From Paraburkholderia nodosa (lineage in GTDB: Bacteria; Pseudomonadota; Gammaproteobacteria; Burkholderiales; Burkholderiaceae): a DNA stretch of 64,000 bases. The position numbers and the translations under genes are program-made. Positions 25,818-35,299 of this stretch are shown in pieces. The stretch covers positions 226,155 through 290,154 of the forward strand of contig NZ_MCNV01000010.1 of assembly GCF_001718195.1 (NCBI RefSeq). The letters are read 5' to 3'. The notes below the pieces were generated by a model. The model saw only the letters and a list, made by a program, of their open reading frames with translations. It searched no databases and was not told the origin of the DNA. How positions within the stretch are numbered: the stretch's first letter is position 1; each line of letters starts with the position of its first letter.

Positions 25818-26396
25818 TCAATGCGGCTGCATCAACAACGTTCTGGCGATGGTTCCCGCCGCGCTTTCCCCAAGGTCTTCCCGCACGATCGACAGCGCCA
25901 GATGAATGCCGGCGCTTGCGCCGCCCGACGAATAGAGGTTGCCATCTTTCAGGCAGCCGGGATTGGACATGACGTGCACGCGTGGATGTTCCGCCGCGAG
26001 GCGGCGAGCGTCGCGCCAATGCGTGGTCAGCCAGCGACGGTCGGCAACGCCGGCGCGCGCCAGCAGGAACGCGCCATTGGAAATGCAGGCCAGCCTGCGC
26101 GTGGCGGGGCCGGCGTCGCCGAGCCACGTCACGAGCTCGCGATGCTCACTCGACGAACTCACCACGGGAGATCCGGGCACCACGACGACGTCGAACGGCG
26201 CGCGCGTTTCGAACAGGCATTCCGTGGTGCTCACCGCCGTGCCGTTGGAAGACAGTACCGGCCCAGGCGAGGTCCCGACGAGGTGTGGTTCATAGAACGC
26301 GCTGCCATACAGGCGATTCGCTGCATGAAACACATCCATCGGGCCGCTCGCTTCGAGCAGTTGAAAACCTGCGTAAAGCATCATCGCGACACGCAT
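25818..26396 (-). CDS. DJ-1/PfpI domain protein (GlxA-like, no HTH, Cys to Ser at nucleophile)
   Basis: A 192-residue protein matching the N-terminal half of GlxA regulators (VAMMLYAGFQLLEASGPMDVF at the start, later LTTHW). It ends where the AraC domain would begin, so it has no DNA-binding part. At the nucleophile elbow it reads CISNGAF where the other four GlxA proteins of this window have a cysteine in place of that serine (e.g. SVCNGAF). It therefore probably lacks classic DJ-1 chemistry, or uses the cysteine two residues earlier. A GGGG ribosome-binding site is present. It lies between sucA and arsR genes in an apparent operon. Confidence 0.85.
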   Translation of the reverse strand: MRVAMMLYAGFQLLEASGPMDVFHAANRLYGSAFYEPHLVGTSPGPVLSSNGTAVSTTECLFETRAPFDVVVVPGSPVVSSSSEHRELVTWLGDAGPATRRLACISNGAFLLARAGVADRRWLTTHWRDARRLAAEHPRVHVMSNPGCLKDGNLYSSGGASAGIHLALSIVREDLGESAAGTIARTLLMQPH

Positions 26397-26402
26397 GCGC
26401 CG

Positions 26403-29225
26403 TTACCCCGTGAACGCCTGCTCGACCAGCGCGGATTGCCGCGCGACGTGCGCCGAATGGTAGCCCGGCGCGGTCGATGCACCGGCATCAGGACCGGCGT
26501 AGGCGAGCTTCGCGCCCGTTGGCAGGAGCCCGCGCAACTGCGGCTCAATGAAACTCCATGCGCCCTGGTTGCGCGACTCCTCCTGACACCAGACGACCTT
26601 CTTCAGGTTGGGATAGCGCGCGAGTTCGGCGGCCAACTGTTGTGCGGGAAACGGATACAGCTGTTCGACGCGGATGATCGGCGTGTCGGTCGCGTCCGCC
26701 CGGCGATGCTCGAGCAATTCGTAGTACACCTTGCCCGTGGCCACGATGACGCGCTCGACGCTGGATGCCCGCGACGCCTCGACCTGCGTATCTGGCAGAA
26801 CTTCGCGGAAATCGCCCTCGCTCAACGCTTCGAACGTGCTGACCGCTTCAGGGTGCCGCAACAGCGACTTGGGTGTCATGACGACAAGCGGGCGACGATC
26901 GGCGGCGAGTGCCTGCCTGCGCAGCAAATGGAACAGCTGCGCGGGCGTGGTCGGCTGGGCGACGCGCATGTTGTCCTGCGCGCTCAACTGCAGATAGCGT
27001 TCGAGCCTCGCCGATGCATGCTCGGGGCCCGCGCCTTCCTGCCCGTGAGGAAGGAAGAGCGTCAGGCCGCTGCGTTGCCCCCACTTGGCGGCGGCCGCTG
27101 CGATGAACTGGTCGATTACCACCTGCGCGCCGTTTGCGAAGTCACCGAATTGCGCTTCCCAGATCACCAGCGCATCGCGGTTCACCGTCGTGTAACCGTA
27201 TTCGAACGCGAGCACCGCTGCTTCGGAGAGGATGGAGTTCGTCACGCTGAAGCGGCCAGCTGCGTTGCCACTCGCATCAGCGAGATGATCGAGCGGAATA
27301 TAAACGCCATCCGGCCGGGTCATGCGCGTTTGATCGTGCAGCACGGCGTGACGATGATTGAACGTCCCGCGCGCGCTATCCTGCCCGCTCAGTCGAACGC
27401 TGATCCCATCGGCGAGCAGCGAAGCGAAGGCCAGATGCTCGCCCATGCCCCAGTCGAGTGGCCGTTTCCCCGAGGCCATTTCCTGGCGGCCGGTGATCAT
27501 CTTCTTGACGAGCGGGTGCAGCGCCAGGCCTTCGGGAACGGTCGAAATCTGCTGCGCGAGACTGCGCAGCGCTTTCGTCGACGGGGCGGGGTGGGCCGGG
27601 CTGGGCGCTTCCTCCCGTGAAGAGACGGCCTCCGAGCTGTCGGTTTCATTCGCACGCTTGAGCAGTTCACGCCGCTTGCCGACGTAGCCCTCTGCTTCTT
27701 CGGCTGTCAACACGCCTTGTTGAACCAGCTTCTGTGCGTAGCGCGTTCTCACGCCGGGATGACTTGCGATCGCGCGATACATTAGCGGCTGGGTGATGCC
27801 CGGCGTGTCCTGTTCCTGGTGCCCGAATTTGCGGAAGCACACGAGATCGATGACCACGCTGCGCTTGAACGCGGTGCGAAAGTCGAGGGCAAGGCGCACC
27901 GCCATCGCGACGGCTTCGGGGTCGTCGCCGTTCACGTGCAGGATAGGCGCCTCGATCATCTTCGCTACGTCCGTGGTGTAGAACGACGAACGCGTGTCGC
28001 GCGGATCGGAGGTCGTGAAGCCGATCTGATTGTTGACGACGATATGAACCGTGCCGCCCGTGCCGTGGCCGCGCGTATAAGAGAGGCTCAAGGTTTCCAT
28101 CACGACACCCTGGCCGGACATCGCCGCGTCGCCGTGAATCTCGACCGGCAGAACCTCCACGCCGTCGGCGCTACCGAGGAGCTCGCCCTTGGCGCGCGCC
28201 ATGCCTTGCACGACCGGGTTGACGATTTCCAGATGCGACGGATTGAACGCGAGCATCACTTCGACCGGCCCGTCAGGCGTATCGACCGTACTCGTAAAGC
28301 CCTTGTGATACTTCACGTCGCCCGCGGTAAGTCGTTCGGGATCCTTGCCATCGAACTCGTCGAACAGCGCGCGCAACGGCTTGCCGACGATATTCACCAG
28401 AACATTCAGGCGTCCGCGGTGCGCCATGCCCATCACCACCGCGCGCAGCTTTTTCGAAGCGCCGTAGCGGACGACTTCGTCGAGCATCGGAATCAGCGAC
28501 TCCGCGCCCTCGAGCGAGAAGCGCGTTTGTCCGACGTAGCGTGCGTGCAGGTATTTCTCGAGGCCTTCCGCCGCGCTCAGTCGTTCCAGCAGTCGACGCT
28601 TTTCCGGGGCCTGCAGCGACGGTCTCGCTCGCGTGGATTCGAGTTGCATCTGCCACCAGCGCCGCTGCTCCGCGTCGGTCAGATGCATGAACTCGGCGCC
28701 GAGCGTTCCCGTGTAGGTTTGCTTCAGCGCCGCGACGAGTTCCTTCAGCGTGGCGTCGTCGTCGAACAGGAACGTGTCGGCAGTGCTGAAGGTCGTCGCC
28801 ATGTCCGCGGCCGTCAGGCCGTAGTAAGCCGGGGTCAACTCGGCGTAGGCGCGTGGCGGCGTCCACATCAGCGGATCGAGATCGGCCGTGCGCGTGCCGA
28901 TCATGCGGAACGCGGCGATCAGCGACTGTACCGCGACCTGCTTGCGTGCGAGGCCGAGACCGGCGTCATTCGCGAGGGTAGTGTCGGCATGAGCGATCGC
29001 GCGCGGCGGCCGCTTCGCCAGCTCGACAAAGCTGGAAATGACGGGGGCGTGCGGTTCGTCATCGCGATCGCTGCCGTCGATAGCGGGCGTTTCGCGCAGT
29101 GCATCGAACCACGCCCGCCATTCACCGGTGACCGCATCCGGGTCGGCCAGGTAAGTTTCATATTGCTCTTCGACGTAAGGGGCGTTGCCCCCGAAGAGGA
29201 AAGAGCTCTGACGTTCTTTCAACAT
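26403..29225 (-). CDS. sucA: 2-oxoglutarate dehydrogenase E1-like protein (thiamine diphosphate enzyme)
   Basis: A 940-residue homologue of the E1 component that decarboxylates 2-oxoglutarate. GMAHRGRLNVL (266-276), HGDAAMSGQG (364-373) and NPSHLE (328-333) are conserved ThDP/substrate-site segments. The motif usually written GHNEADEP is here GHQEQDTP (468-475), so this is a divergent paralogue. No E2 (sucB) or lipoamide dehydrogenase gene is nearby; instead a DJ-1-like gene and arsR follow within a few bases. It might work with the housekeeping E2, or alone as a 2-oxoacid decarboxylase/carboligase. The start at 29225 is chosen at MLKERQSSF; the longer frame to 29339 lacks E1-like sequence. 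Confidence 0.88.
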   Translation of the reverse strand: MLKERQSSFLFGGNAPYVEEQYETYLADPDAVTGEWRAWFDALRETPAIDGSDRDDEPHAPVISSFVELAKRPPRAIAHADTTLANDAGLGLARKQVAVQSLIAAFRMIGTRTADLDPLMWTPPRAYAELTPAYYGLTAADMATTFSTADTFLFDDDATLKELVAALKQTYTGTLGAEFMHLTDAEQRRWWQMQLESTRARPSLQAPEKRRLLERLSAAEGLEKYLHARYVGQTRFSLEGAESLIPMLDEVVRYGASKKLRAVVMGMAHRGRLNVLVNIVGKPLRALFDEFDGKDPERLTAGDVKYHKGFTSTVDTPDGPVEVMLAFNPSHLEIVNPVVQGMARAKGELLGSADGVEVLPVEIHGDAAMSGQGVVMETLSLSYTRGHGTGGTVHIVVNNQIGFTTSDPRDTRSSFYTTDVAKMIEAPILHVNGDDPEAVAMAVRLALDFRTAFKRSVVIDLVCFRKFGHQEQDTPGITQPLMYRAIASHPGVRTRYAQKLVQQGVLTAEEAEGYVGKRRELLKRANETDSSEAVSSREEAPSPAHPAPSTKALRSLAQQISTVPEGLALHPLVKKMITGRQEMASGKRPLDWGMGEHLAFASLLADGISVRLSGQDSARGTFNHRHAVLHDQTRMTRPDGVYIPLDHLADASGNAAGRFSVTNSILSEAAVLAFEYGYTTVNRDALVIWEAQFGDFANGAQVVIDQFIAAAAAKWGQRSGLTLFLPHGQEGAGPEHASARLERYLQLSAQDNMRVAQPTTPAQLFHLLRRQALAADRRPLVVMTPKSLLRHPEAVSTFEALSEGDFREVLPDTQVEASRASSVERVIVATGKVYYELLEHRRADATDTPIIRVEQLYPFPAQQLAAELARYPNLKKVVWCQEESRNQGAWSFIEPQLRGLLPTGAKLAYAGPDAGASTAPGYHSAHVARQSALVEQAFTG

Positions 29226-29536
29226 GATCAATCTGCCTTTGGTCGGTGTGCGGTCCAACGTCGGGCGCAACACGTGGAATGATGGCGACAACGCCTTCCG
29301 GTCCGCCCGGGTTGTTTGCCCAGCCGCAGTCGTGAACACAGTCTAGTTATGCGGGGCAACGGGCGAAATACGCGCGTGGTGCCGCCGCCTGCCAACTAGT
29401 GGACGTTTTGGGCCACACGGCCGATTTGTTACACCGACGCAAAATACTTTTTCCGGGGGCAGACTGCATGCGCTAACGACGATGCGTTAAGCTGCGCCAC
29501 GGTCCTGGTTGGGACACCACCTCTGAAGGTCACGGC
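29226..29536. other. Divergent promoter region between sucA-like and glxA genes
   Basis: About 310 bases without a gene. It must hold two outward promoters. I see no clear operator, and the only notable patch is an AT-richer segment near 29430-29455. Confidence 0.5.
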
Positions 29537-30502
29537 ATGAAAGTCGCCATTGTTGTATTCGATGGTGTGCAGGCGCTGGATGTTGCAGGCCCACTCGATG
29601 TATTCGCCGAGGCGAACACATTCCTTTCCGAGCATCAGCGCTACGAGGTGACGCTCGTCGGGCGCGAGGCGGGCGCCGTAACCTGTTCGAACGGCATGCA
29701 ACTGGCGGTCTCGCGCGGCTATGCGGACAGCGACACGCAATGGGACCTGCTGCTCGTGGCCGGCGGCCCTCAGTTGCCCGACGTGCATCCGTCGAATGAG
29801 TTTCTGGCCTGGCTGCAAGGTCAGGCGCGCAGCGCGAGCCGTTTCGGTTCGGTGTGCAACGGCGCATTCGTGCTGGCGCATGCGGGGCTTCTCGATGGCA
29901 AGGAAGTGACGACCCACTGGTCGGATGCCGGGCGCCTGTCCAACGAATTCCCGCACGCCAACGTGCAGCCGGACCGCATTTTCGTGCGCGACGGGCGGCT
30001 GTTCACGTCGGCGGGCGTGACCGCGGGCATCGATCTGTGCCTCGCGCTGGTGGCGGAAGACTGGGGACACGAACTGGCGGTGCGGGTGGCGAAGCGGCTG
30101 GTGGTGTATATCCAGCGCGAAGGCGGTCAGTCTCAGTACAGCCCGTATATCGGCGCCGGCAAGGACGAGGACCCCATACTCAGCAAGGCGTATCGCTACG
30201 TGAGCGAACATATCACCGATACGCTTTCGATCGAGGCGCTGGCGAGTGCGGCTGCCGTGAGCCGGCGCACCTTGTCGCGCATCTTCGCCAAAAATGCCAA
30301 GGTCACGCCCTCCGTATTCGTCGAGCAGGTTCGCGTCGACACGGCGAGAAAGCTTCTGGAAGATACGGATGCGCCGCTCAAGACGGTCGCATTCAAATGC
30401 GGCTTTCATAGCGCCACCCATATGCGCACGACGTTTTCGCGGCGCCTGAACGTTACGCCAAAACAATATCGCCTGCGATTCCGCGGGGAGGCGAGTGCAT
30501 AG
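29537..30502 (+). CDS. GlxA family transcriptional regulator (DJ-1/PfpI + AraC HTH)
   Basis: A complete 321-residue regulator. The DJ-1-like domain begins MKVAIVVFDGVQALDVAG and has SVCNGAF with the conserved cysteine. The AraC double HTH covers the last 110 residues (SIEALASAAAVSRRTLSRIF and KTVAFKCGFHSATHMRTTFSRR). It resembles most closely the regulator at 56488-57450. Its stop overlaps the GTG start of a mug gene by eight bases, so the two are coupled. Confidence 0.93.
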   Translation: MKVAIVVFDGVQALDVAGPLDVFAEANTFLSEHQRYEVTLVGREAGAVTCSNGMQLAVSRGYADSDTQWDLLLVAGGPQLPDVHPSNEFLAWLQGQARSASRFGSVCNGAFVLAHAGLLDGKEVTTHWSDAGRLSNEFPHANVQPDRIFVRDGRLFTSAGVTAGIDLCLALVAEDWGHELAVRVAKRLVVYIQREGGQSQYSPYIGAGKDEDPILSKAYRYVSEHITDTLSIEALASAAAVSRRTLSRIFAKNAKVTPSVFVEQVRVDTARKLLEDTDAPLKTVAFKCGFHSATHMRTTFSRRLNVTPKQYRLRFRGEASA

Positions 30503-31061
30503 CGACGATTCCCTGGCGGAGCTGGCAAACGCCAATGCCGCGCCATTCCTTCCCGATATCATCGAACCCGGTTTGTCGATCTTGTTTTGCGGAATCAATC
30601 CAGGCATGCGTGCGGCGGCCACCGGGCGCCACTTCGATGGCCGAGGGAACCGTTTCTGGCGAGTGCTCCATCGCGCCGGCTTTACGCCCGAAGAATTTCG
30701 TCCCGAGAACGACTGTGAGTTGCTGCGGCATGGCTTTGGTCTGACTACGGCGGTCTCGCGCGCAACGGCGCGCGCGGACGAGTTGTCGAGAGCGGAGATA
30801 CAGGCTGCCGCGGCGCAATTCGAGTTGAAGGTTCAACACTACGCACCGCGATTTATCGCCTTTCTCGGCAAGATGGCGCTTGCCGAAATGTCCGGCAAGC
30901 GCGATATCCAGTGGGGTTTGCAATCCGGTAGCTTCGGCGGCGCGCGCGTGTGGGTTCTGCCGAACCCGAGCGGCTTGAATCGCGCATTCAGCCTCGACGC
31001 GCTCGTGGGCGCGTACCGCGAACTGCGTATTGCGGCTCAATTGTCATCAGTTGCCGAGTGA
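30495..31061 (+). CDS. mug: G/U mismatch-specific uracil-DNA glycosylase
   Basis: A 188-residue base-excision-repair enzyme. GINPG at residues 33-37 supplies the catalytic-site Asn, and NPSGLN near residue 156 forms the intercalation loop; both are diagnostic of the Mug/TDG family. It removes uracil or ethenocytosine mispaired with G. The GTG start is preceded by GGGGAGG and lies inside the end of the GlxA regulator gene, an unusual partner. The 3' end overlaps the convergent LysR gene by 15 bases. Confidence 0.92.
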   Translation: MHSDDSLAELANANAAPFLPDIIEPGLSILFCGINPGMRAAATGRHFDGRGNRFWRVLHRAGFTPEEFRPENDCELLRHGFGLTTAVSRATARADELSRAEIQAAAAQFELKVQHYAPRFIAFLGKMALAEMSGKRDIQWGLQSGSFGGARVWVLPNPSGLNRAFSLDALVGAYRELRIAAQLSSVAE

Positions 31062-32069
31062 ATGAACAAGCGGTTGTAGATATGGGGCATGCGCTTCGGA
31101 ATGCCTCGTGGCGAGTTCGCGATTGCCTTGACATGGAACGCATTCGCCTTCGCTCGTCAATCCGCTCGCACATTGAAGATACGTGTTGTTGCGCAGCGTT
31201 TCGGTGACGAACTCCACGAAGGAGCGGATCTTTCCACTCGTCCCGCGCCGTTCGACATGAAGCAGGCTGACCGGCGTCGATTCGGGCTCGTAGGCCCGCA
31301 AAATCGGCACCAGATTTCCGGACGCGACTTCGCTTGCGGCCTGATAAGACAGCAACTGCGTGATACCCACGCCGTCTTCCGCGGCCGAAATGGCGGCGGG
31401 CGCCAGATTCACGATCAGGCGCGGCTGCAGCCGCACAGGAATCTTTGCGTTATTTTCGTAAAACGTCCACTCGAGCGGTTGGGAGACGCCGGTAAAGGAA
31501 ACGCAATGGTGGCCGACCAGGTCTCGCGGATACATGGGCTCTCCATGCGCGGCGAGATAAGCGGGGGACGCAAAGGTCTGCCGCCGCACGGACCCCAGGC
31601 GCACCGCGAATGTCGACGAGTCTTCGAGATGACCAATCCGTATGGCGATATCCACGCCTTCTTCGAGCAGGCGCGTGGGACGATCGAGGTAAACAGCGTT
31701 CACGCTGACGTCGGGATAGCGCAGCGTGTAGGCGTTGACGAGCGGCGCGATGAAGCGCTGGCCGAGTTGCACCGGGGCTGTAATCGTGAGCGTGCCCACC
31801 GGGTTGGCGAGATCCGTGGCGATATGCGACTCAGCATCGCTGATGCCATCCAGCAGCTTGCGGCAGGCTTCAACGTAAGCGACACCCGCGTCCGTGGGCC
31901 GGACCGAGCGTGTCGTACGCGCGAGCAGCTGGGCGCCCAGGCGCGTTTCGAGCGAGTTGACCGCCCGCGAGACCGCCGCGCGCGATAAGCCGAATTTATC
32001 GGATGCGGCGCTGAAGCTGCCGCGTTCGACGATGGCTACAAACACCTCCATCTCACGCAATCTGTCCAT
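31047..32069 (-). CDS. LysR family transcriptional regulator, likely controller of the downstream pump
   Basis: A 340-residue LysR protein. The HTH is at residues 18-60 (FSAASDKFGLSRAAVSRAVNSLE) and the effector domain follows (GTLTITAPVQLGQRF). The C-terminus runs some 35 residues past the usual end with four cysteines in the last 60 residues and overlaps the mug gene; this tail may be dispensable. It is divergent from an EmrB-EmrA-OMF operon across about 500 bases and is the natural candidate to regulate it. Confidence 0.9.
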   Translation of the reverse strand: MDRLREMEVFVAIVERGSFSAASDKFGLSRAAVSRAVNSLETRLGAQLLARTTRSVRPTDAGVAYVEACRKLLDGISDAESHIATDLANPVGTLTITAPVQLGQRFIAPLVNAYTLRYPDVSVNAVYLDRPTRLLEEGVDIAIRIGHLEDSSTFAVRLGSVRRQTFASPAYLAAHGEPMYPRDLVGHHCVSFTGVSQPLEWTFYENNAKIPVRLQPRLIVNLAPAAISAAEDGVGITQLLSYQAASEVASGNLVPILRAYEPESTPVSLLHVERRGTSGKIRSFVEFVTETLRNNTYLQCASGLTSEGECVPCQGNRELATRHSEAHAPYLQPLVHSLGN

Positions 32070-32572
32070 CTTGACTTCCCAATCTGAATCTCTTGCAAAC
32101 GGAAAACAACAGTAAAAACCGTTTGGCGTCTACCGTTGCCGGTTCGTTTTCAAACCTTCGTAAATCGTGTCTATCGCGATCAACGCGCGGCCTGAATGCC
32201 TACGCCGCGATTCTAAGCATCGTGTGCCGTCTGGTATCGCCGTACGACCTCAATTGGCCCAAAAGCGTGCAGAAATGACCCGCGCGTAATCAGACAGGTT
32301 TGCGTTGACGCAGCGCATACGCGCCGGGCAGATCACGACCGGACAGCCTGGCAAAATTCTCGTACTAGATGGCCCAAAATCAGACCAGGCGAGACTTTAA
32401 GAAATTGGGTTCATCTCTGACAATAAAGCCGTCAGTGAACAGCAACAATGCGCGGCGAAACCGGAGGTGTGGTCATCGCCTGGCGTGAGGATGCAGGACG
32501 CTGAATAGCCTCACAGTGAACTAGCCACATCAAACAGTACAGCTAACGAAACCCGGGAAGTTGCTGATCGCC
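32070..32572. other. Intergenic region between lysR and the second emr-type operon
   Basis: About 500 bases without a convincing gene. It presumably contains divergent promoters and LysR binding sites, but I could not single out a symmetric site. Confidence 0.45.
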
Positions 32573-34198
32573 ATGACAACTGCGAACCCTTTGACGACTG
32601 GAACGGAAGCGGCAACGGCCCCACAGGCGCTGGAACCACGCGCTGTGCGCGAAGCCGCGGCGCCGGCGCAGCCCGCCCCCGCGCAGGTGGCGTTCACGGG
32701 GCGCATCGTGGTGGGCCTGCTCGGCATGTTGTTCGCTTCGTTGCTGGCCATCCTCAACGAACAGGTGACCGCTGCGGCGATGGCCGATATCCAGGGCGCG
32801 TTCCTTATCGGGCATGACGACGGGACGTGGCTCACCTCGCTCTTCGAAGCCGCCAACGTCGCGACGATGGTGTTCGCCCCCTGGTTCGGCATCACCTTTA
32901 CGCTCAAGCGCTTCACGATCGGCGCCGTGCTCGCCACGATGTTCTTCGGATTGTTGTGCCCGTTCGCGCCGAATCTGGCGACGCTTTACGTCTTGCGTAT
33001 CTTCCAGGGAATCGCGGGCGGCTGTCTGCCCCCCATGCTGATCATCGTGGCGCTGCGTTATCTGCCGCCTAAATTCAAGCTGTATGGGCTCGCCGGCTAT
33101 GCGCTCACTGCGACCTTCGGGCCGGCGCTCGGCACACCGCTCGCCGCGTTGTGGACGGAGTTCACAAGCTGGCGCATGGCGTTCTGGCAAATCATTCCGC
33201 TCGGCGTGCTGTGCTGTATCGCGATACAGCAGGGGCTGCCCGCCGATCCGGTCAAGCTCGAGCGCTTTCGTGCCTTCAACTGGATAGGTTTGGTGACGGG
33301 CTTCCCCGCGTTTGCCATGCTCGTGACGGGGCTTTTGCAAGGCGACCGGCTCGACTGGTTCGAATCGGACTTTATCCGCGTGATGTTGGGCGGCGGCGCT
33401 CTGCTGCTCGCGGTCTTCCTCGTCAACGAGTGGTTTCAGCCCGTGCCCTTTTTCAAGCTCCAGTTACTCGAGCGCAGGAATTTCACGCACGGCCTCTCGA
33501 CCTTGGTCGGCACCGTGATCCTGCTAGTGGGCGTCGCCGCTATACCCGGGCAGTTTCTCGCCAAAGTTCATGCGTACCGGCCGCTGCAGACGGCGCCGCT
33601 CTCGCTGTTGCTCGCCATTCCGCTGCTGATTACGCTCCCCCTGACGGCGGCTCTGTTGAATACGCGGCGCGCCGATCACCGCTGGGTGATCGCAATCGGT
33701 CTGTCGCTGATGTTCACGACCTGCGCACTCGGCAGCTTCATGACGTCCGAGTGGATTCGCGACAACTTCTACGTGCTGCAGGCGCTGCAGATCATCGCGC
33801 AGCCCATGGTGATCATGTCGATCCTCATGGGCGTCACGACGGGGTTGCCGCCAACGGAGGGCCCGTTCGCTTCGGCCATGTTCAATACGGTGAAGACGTT
33901 CGCCGCCGCCATCGCGACGGGGCTGATTGAGGGCGTAGGCACCGCGCGCGAACATTTCCATTCGAGCATGCTCGTCGACCAGCTGGGCAACCGCGCGCTG
34001 GTGACGGGCCCCGGCCTCGACACGTCTTACGCGCTGGGGCAACTCGCGCACCGTATTCACGAGCAGGCCGTCGTGCTGACTTCCGCCGATCTCTACCGGG
34101 TGATGGCGTGTGTTGCGCTCGTTTTGCTTCTTCTTGTTCCAGTGCTGCCGGTGCGGATTTATCCGCCGTGGAGCACTACGCCGCCCGCTTCGAAATGA
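32573..34198 (+). CDS. DHA2-type MFS exporter of the second Emr-like pump
   Basis: A 541-residue membrane protein with about 14 hydrophobic segments. LAILNEQVTAAAMADIQGAF in the first segment and GPALGTPLAAL in the fifth correspond to DHA2 motifs, although they deviate from the canonical EmrB sequence. The adaptor gene starts 12 bases downstream and the channel gene follows with overlap, so this is a three-part export operon. I start at the ATG at 32573; a TTG at 32561 is possible but sits too close to the GGGAAG sequence. The N-terminal 40 residues are Ala/Pro-rich and cytoplasmic. Confidence 0.9.
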   Translation: MTTANPLTTGTEAATAPQALEPRAVREAAAPAQPAPAQVAFTGRIVVGLLGMLFASLLAILNEQVTAAAMADIQGAFLIGHDDGTWLTSLFEAANVATMVFAPWFGITFTLKRFTIGAVLATMFFGLLCPFAPNLATLYVLRIFQGIAGGCLPPMLIIVALRYLPPKFKLYGLAGYALTATFGPALGTPLAALWTEFTSWRMAFWQIIPLGVLCCIAIQQGLPADPVKLERFRAFNWIGLVTGFPAFAMLVTGLLQGDRLDWFESDFIRVMLGGGALLLAVFLVNEWFQPVPFFKLQLLERRNFTHGLSTLVGTVILLVGVAAIPGQFLAKVHAYRPLQTAPLSLLLAIPLLITLPLTAALLNTRRADHRWVIAIGLSLMFTTCALGSFMTSEWIRDNFYVLQALQIIAQPMVIMSILMGVTTGLPPTEGPFASAMFNTVKTFAAAIATGLIEGVGTAREHFHSSMLVDQLGNRALVTGPGLDTSYALGQLAHRIHEQAVVLTSADLYRVMACVALVLLLLVPVLPVRIYPPWSTTPPASK

Positions 34199-34210
34199 GG
34201 TCCGCTTTCC

Positions 34211-35299
34211 ATGTCATCGACTCAACCCACCCCCGCACCGTCCAGGTTGAAATGGCTTCGTATTGCAGCAGTCGTCGCCGTTGTCGGCGTCGCTGGCTGG
34301 GCCGGCGCGAAGCTCCTGTCTCACTCCAGCTCGGAATCCACGAACGACGCCTATGTCACCGCGGATTTCACGCTCGTCGCGCCGCGAGTCGCGGGGCAAA
34401 TCATGGACGTACTGGTGAACGATAACGAGGACGTGAAGGCGGGGCAGCTGCTGGTGCGTATCGACGACCGCGACTATCGCGCCGCGCTGATGAGCGCCGA
34501 GGCCGAGGTGGCGGGCGCGAAGGCGTCGGTGGCGAACTTCGACGCGCAGATCGCGCGCCAGCCCTCGCTCGTCGATCAGGCGCGTGCCACGCTGCGCTCC
34601 GACGACGCGTCGATTGGCTTCGCGCGGGCCAACGCGGCGCGCTACCAGAATCTTTCGACGGCGGGGGCAGGGACCGCGCAGGAGCAGCAACAGGCTTCGA
34701 GCACGCTGGCCGAGCAGCTTGCGCAGCAGTCGCACGACCAGGCGGTGCTGACGGCCACCCAGCAGAATCTGGACGTCCTGCGCACCGAACGCGACAAGGC
34801 CGCTGGCGCGCTTCGACACGCCGAAGCGGTGCTCGAACAGGCGAAGCTCAACCTCTCCTATACGGAGGTCCGCGCGCCCGTTGACGGCAAGGTAGGACGC
34901 CGCTCGGCGCGGGTCGGCGCCTTCGTGACGCCCGGCGCCCCCGTGCTCGCAATCGTGCCGCTTTCGGATGCGTATGTCGTCGCCAACTTCCAGGAGAGCC
35001 AGATCACCAATATGCGGCCCGGCGAAAGCGTGCGCGTGACGGTCGACAGCGTTCCCGGCGTCGTGATCCATGGCCGCATCGACAGCCTGGCACCGGCGAC
35101 TGGCGTGAGCTTCGCGCCGATCGCACCCGACAACGCCACGGGCAACTTTACGAAGGTGGTGCAGCGCGTGCCCGTGAAGATCACGATCGATCGCGGGCAG
35201 CCTGCTGCAGCGGCATTGAGCGTTGGACTCTCGGTGGAAGCCGAAGTGGCCGTTGGCCGGGGCGCAGAAGCGACGGCCGAGGGAGCGGAAAGGAAATGA
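34211..35299 (+). CDS. HlyD family adaptor of the second Emr-like pump
   Basis: A 362-residue membrane-fusion protein. A single anchor is at residues 16-33, then SESTNDAYVTADFTLVAPRVAGQI, the signature of EmrA-type adaptors, a long helical hairpin, and EVRAPVDGKVGRRSARVG as the second lipoyl half. A GAGGT ribosome-binding site lies at the stop of the exporter gene. Its own stop overlaps the channel start (ATGA, 35296-35299). Confidence 0.93.
   Translation: MSSTQPTPAPSRLKWLRIAAVVAVVGVAGWAGAKLLSHSSSESTNDAYVTADFTLVAPRVAGQIMDVLVNDNEDVKAGQLLVRIDDRDYRAALMSAEAEVAGAKASVANFDAQIARQPSLVDQARATLRSDDASIGFARANAARYQNLSTAGAGTAQEQQQASSTLAEQLAQQSHDQAVLTATQQNLDVLRTERDKAAGALRHAEAVLEQAKLNLSYTEVRAPVDGKVGRRSARVGAFVTPGAPVLAIVPLSDAYVVANFQESQITNMRPGESVRVTVDSVPGVVIHGRIDSLAPATGVSFAPIAPDNATGNFTKVVQRVPVKITIDRGQPAAAALSVGLSVEAEVAVGRGAEATAEGAERK

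Noticed and set aside
27819..29282. A 487-codon plus-strand frame
   Set aside because: Shadow of the sucA-like gene; no motif and atypical composition.
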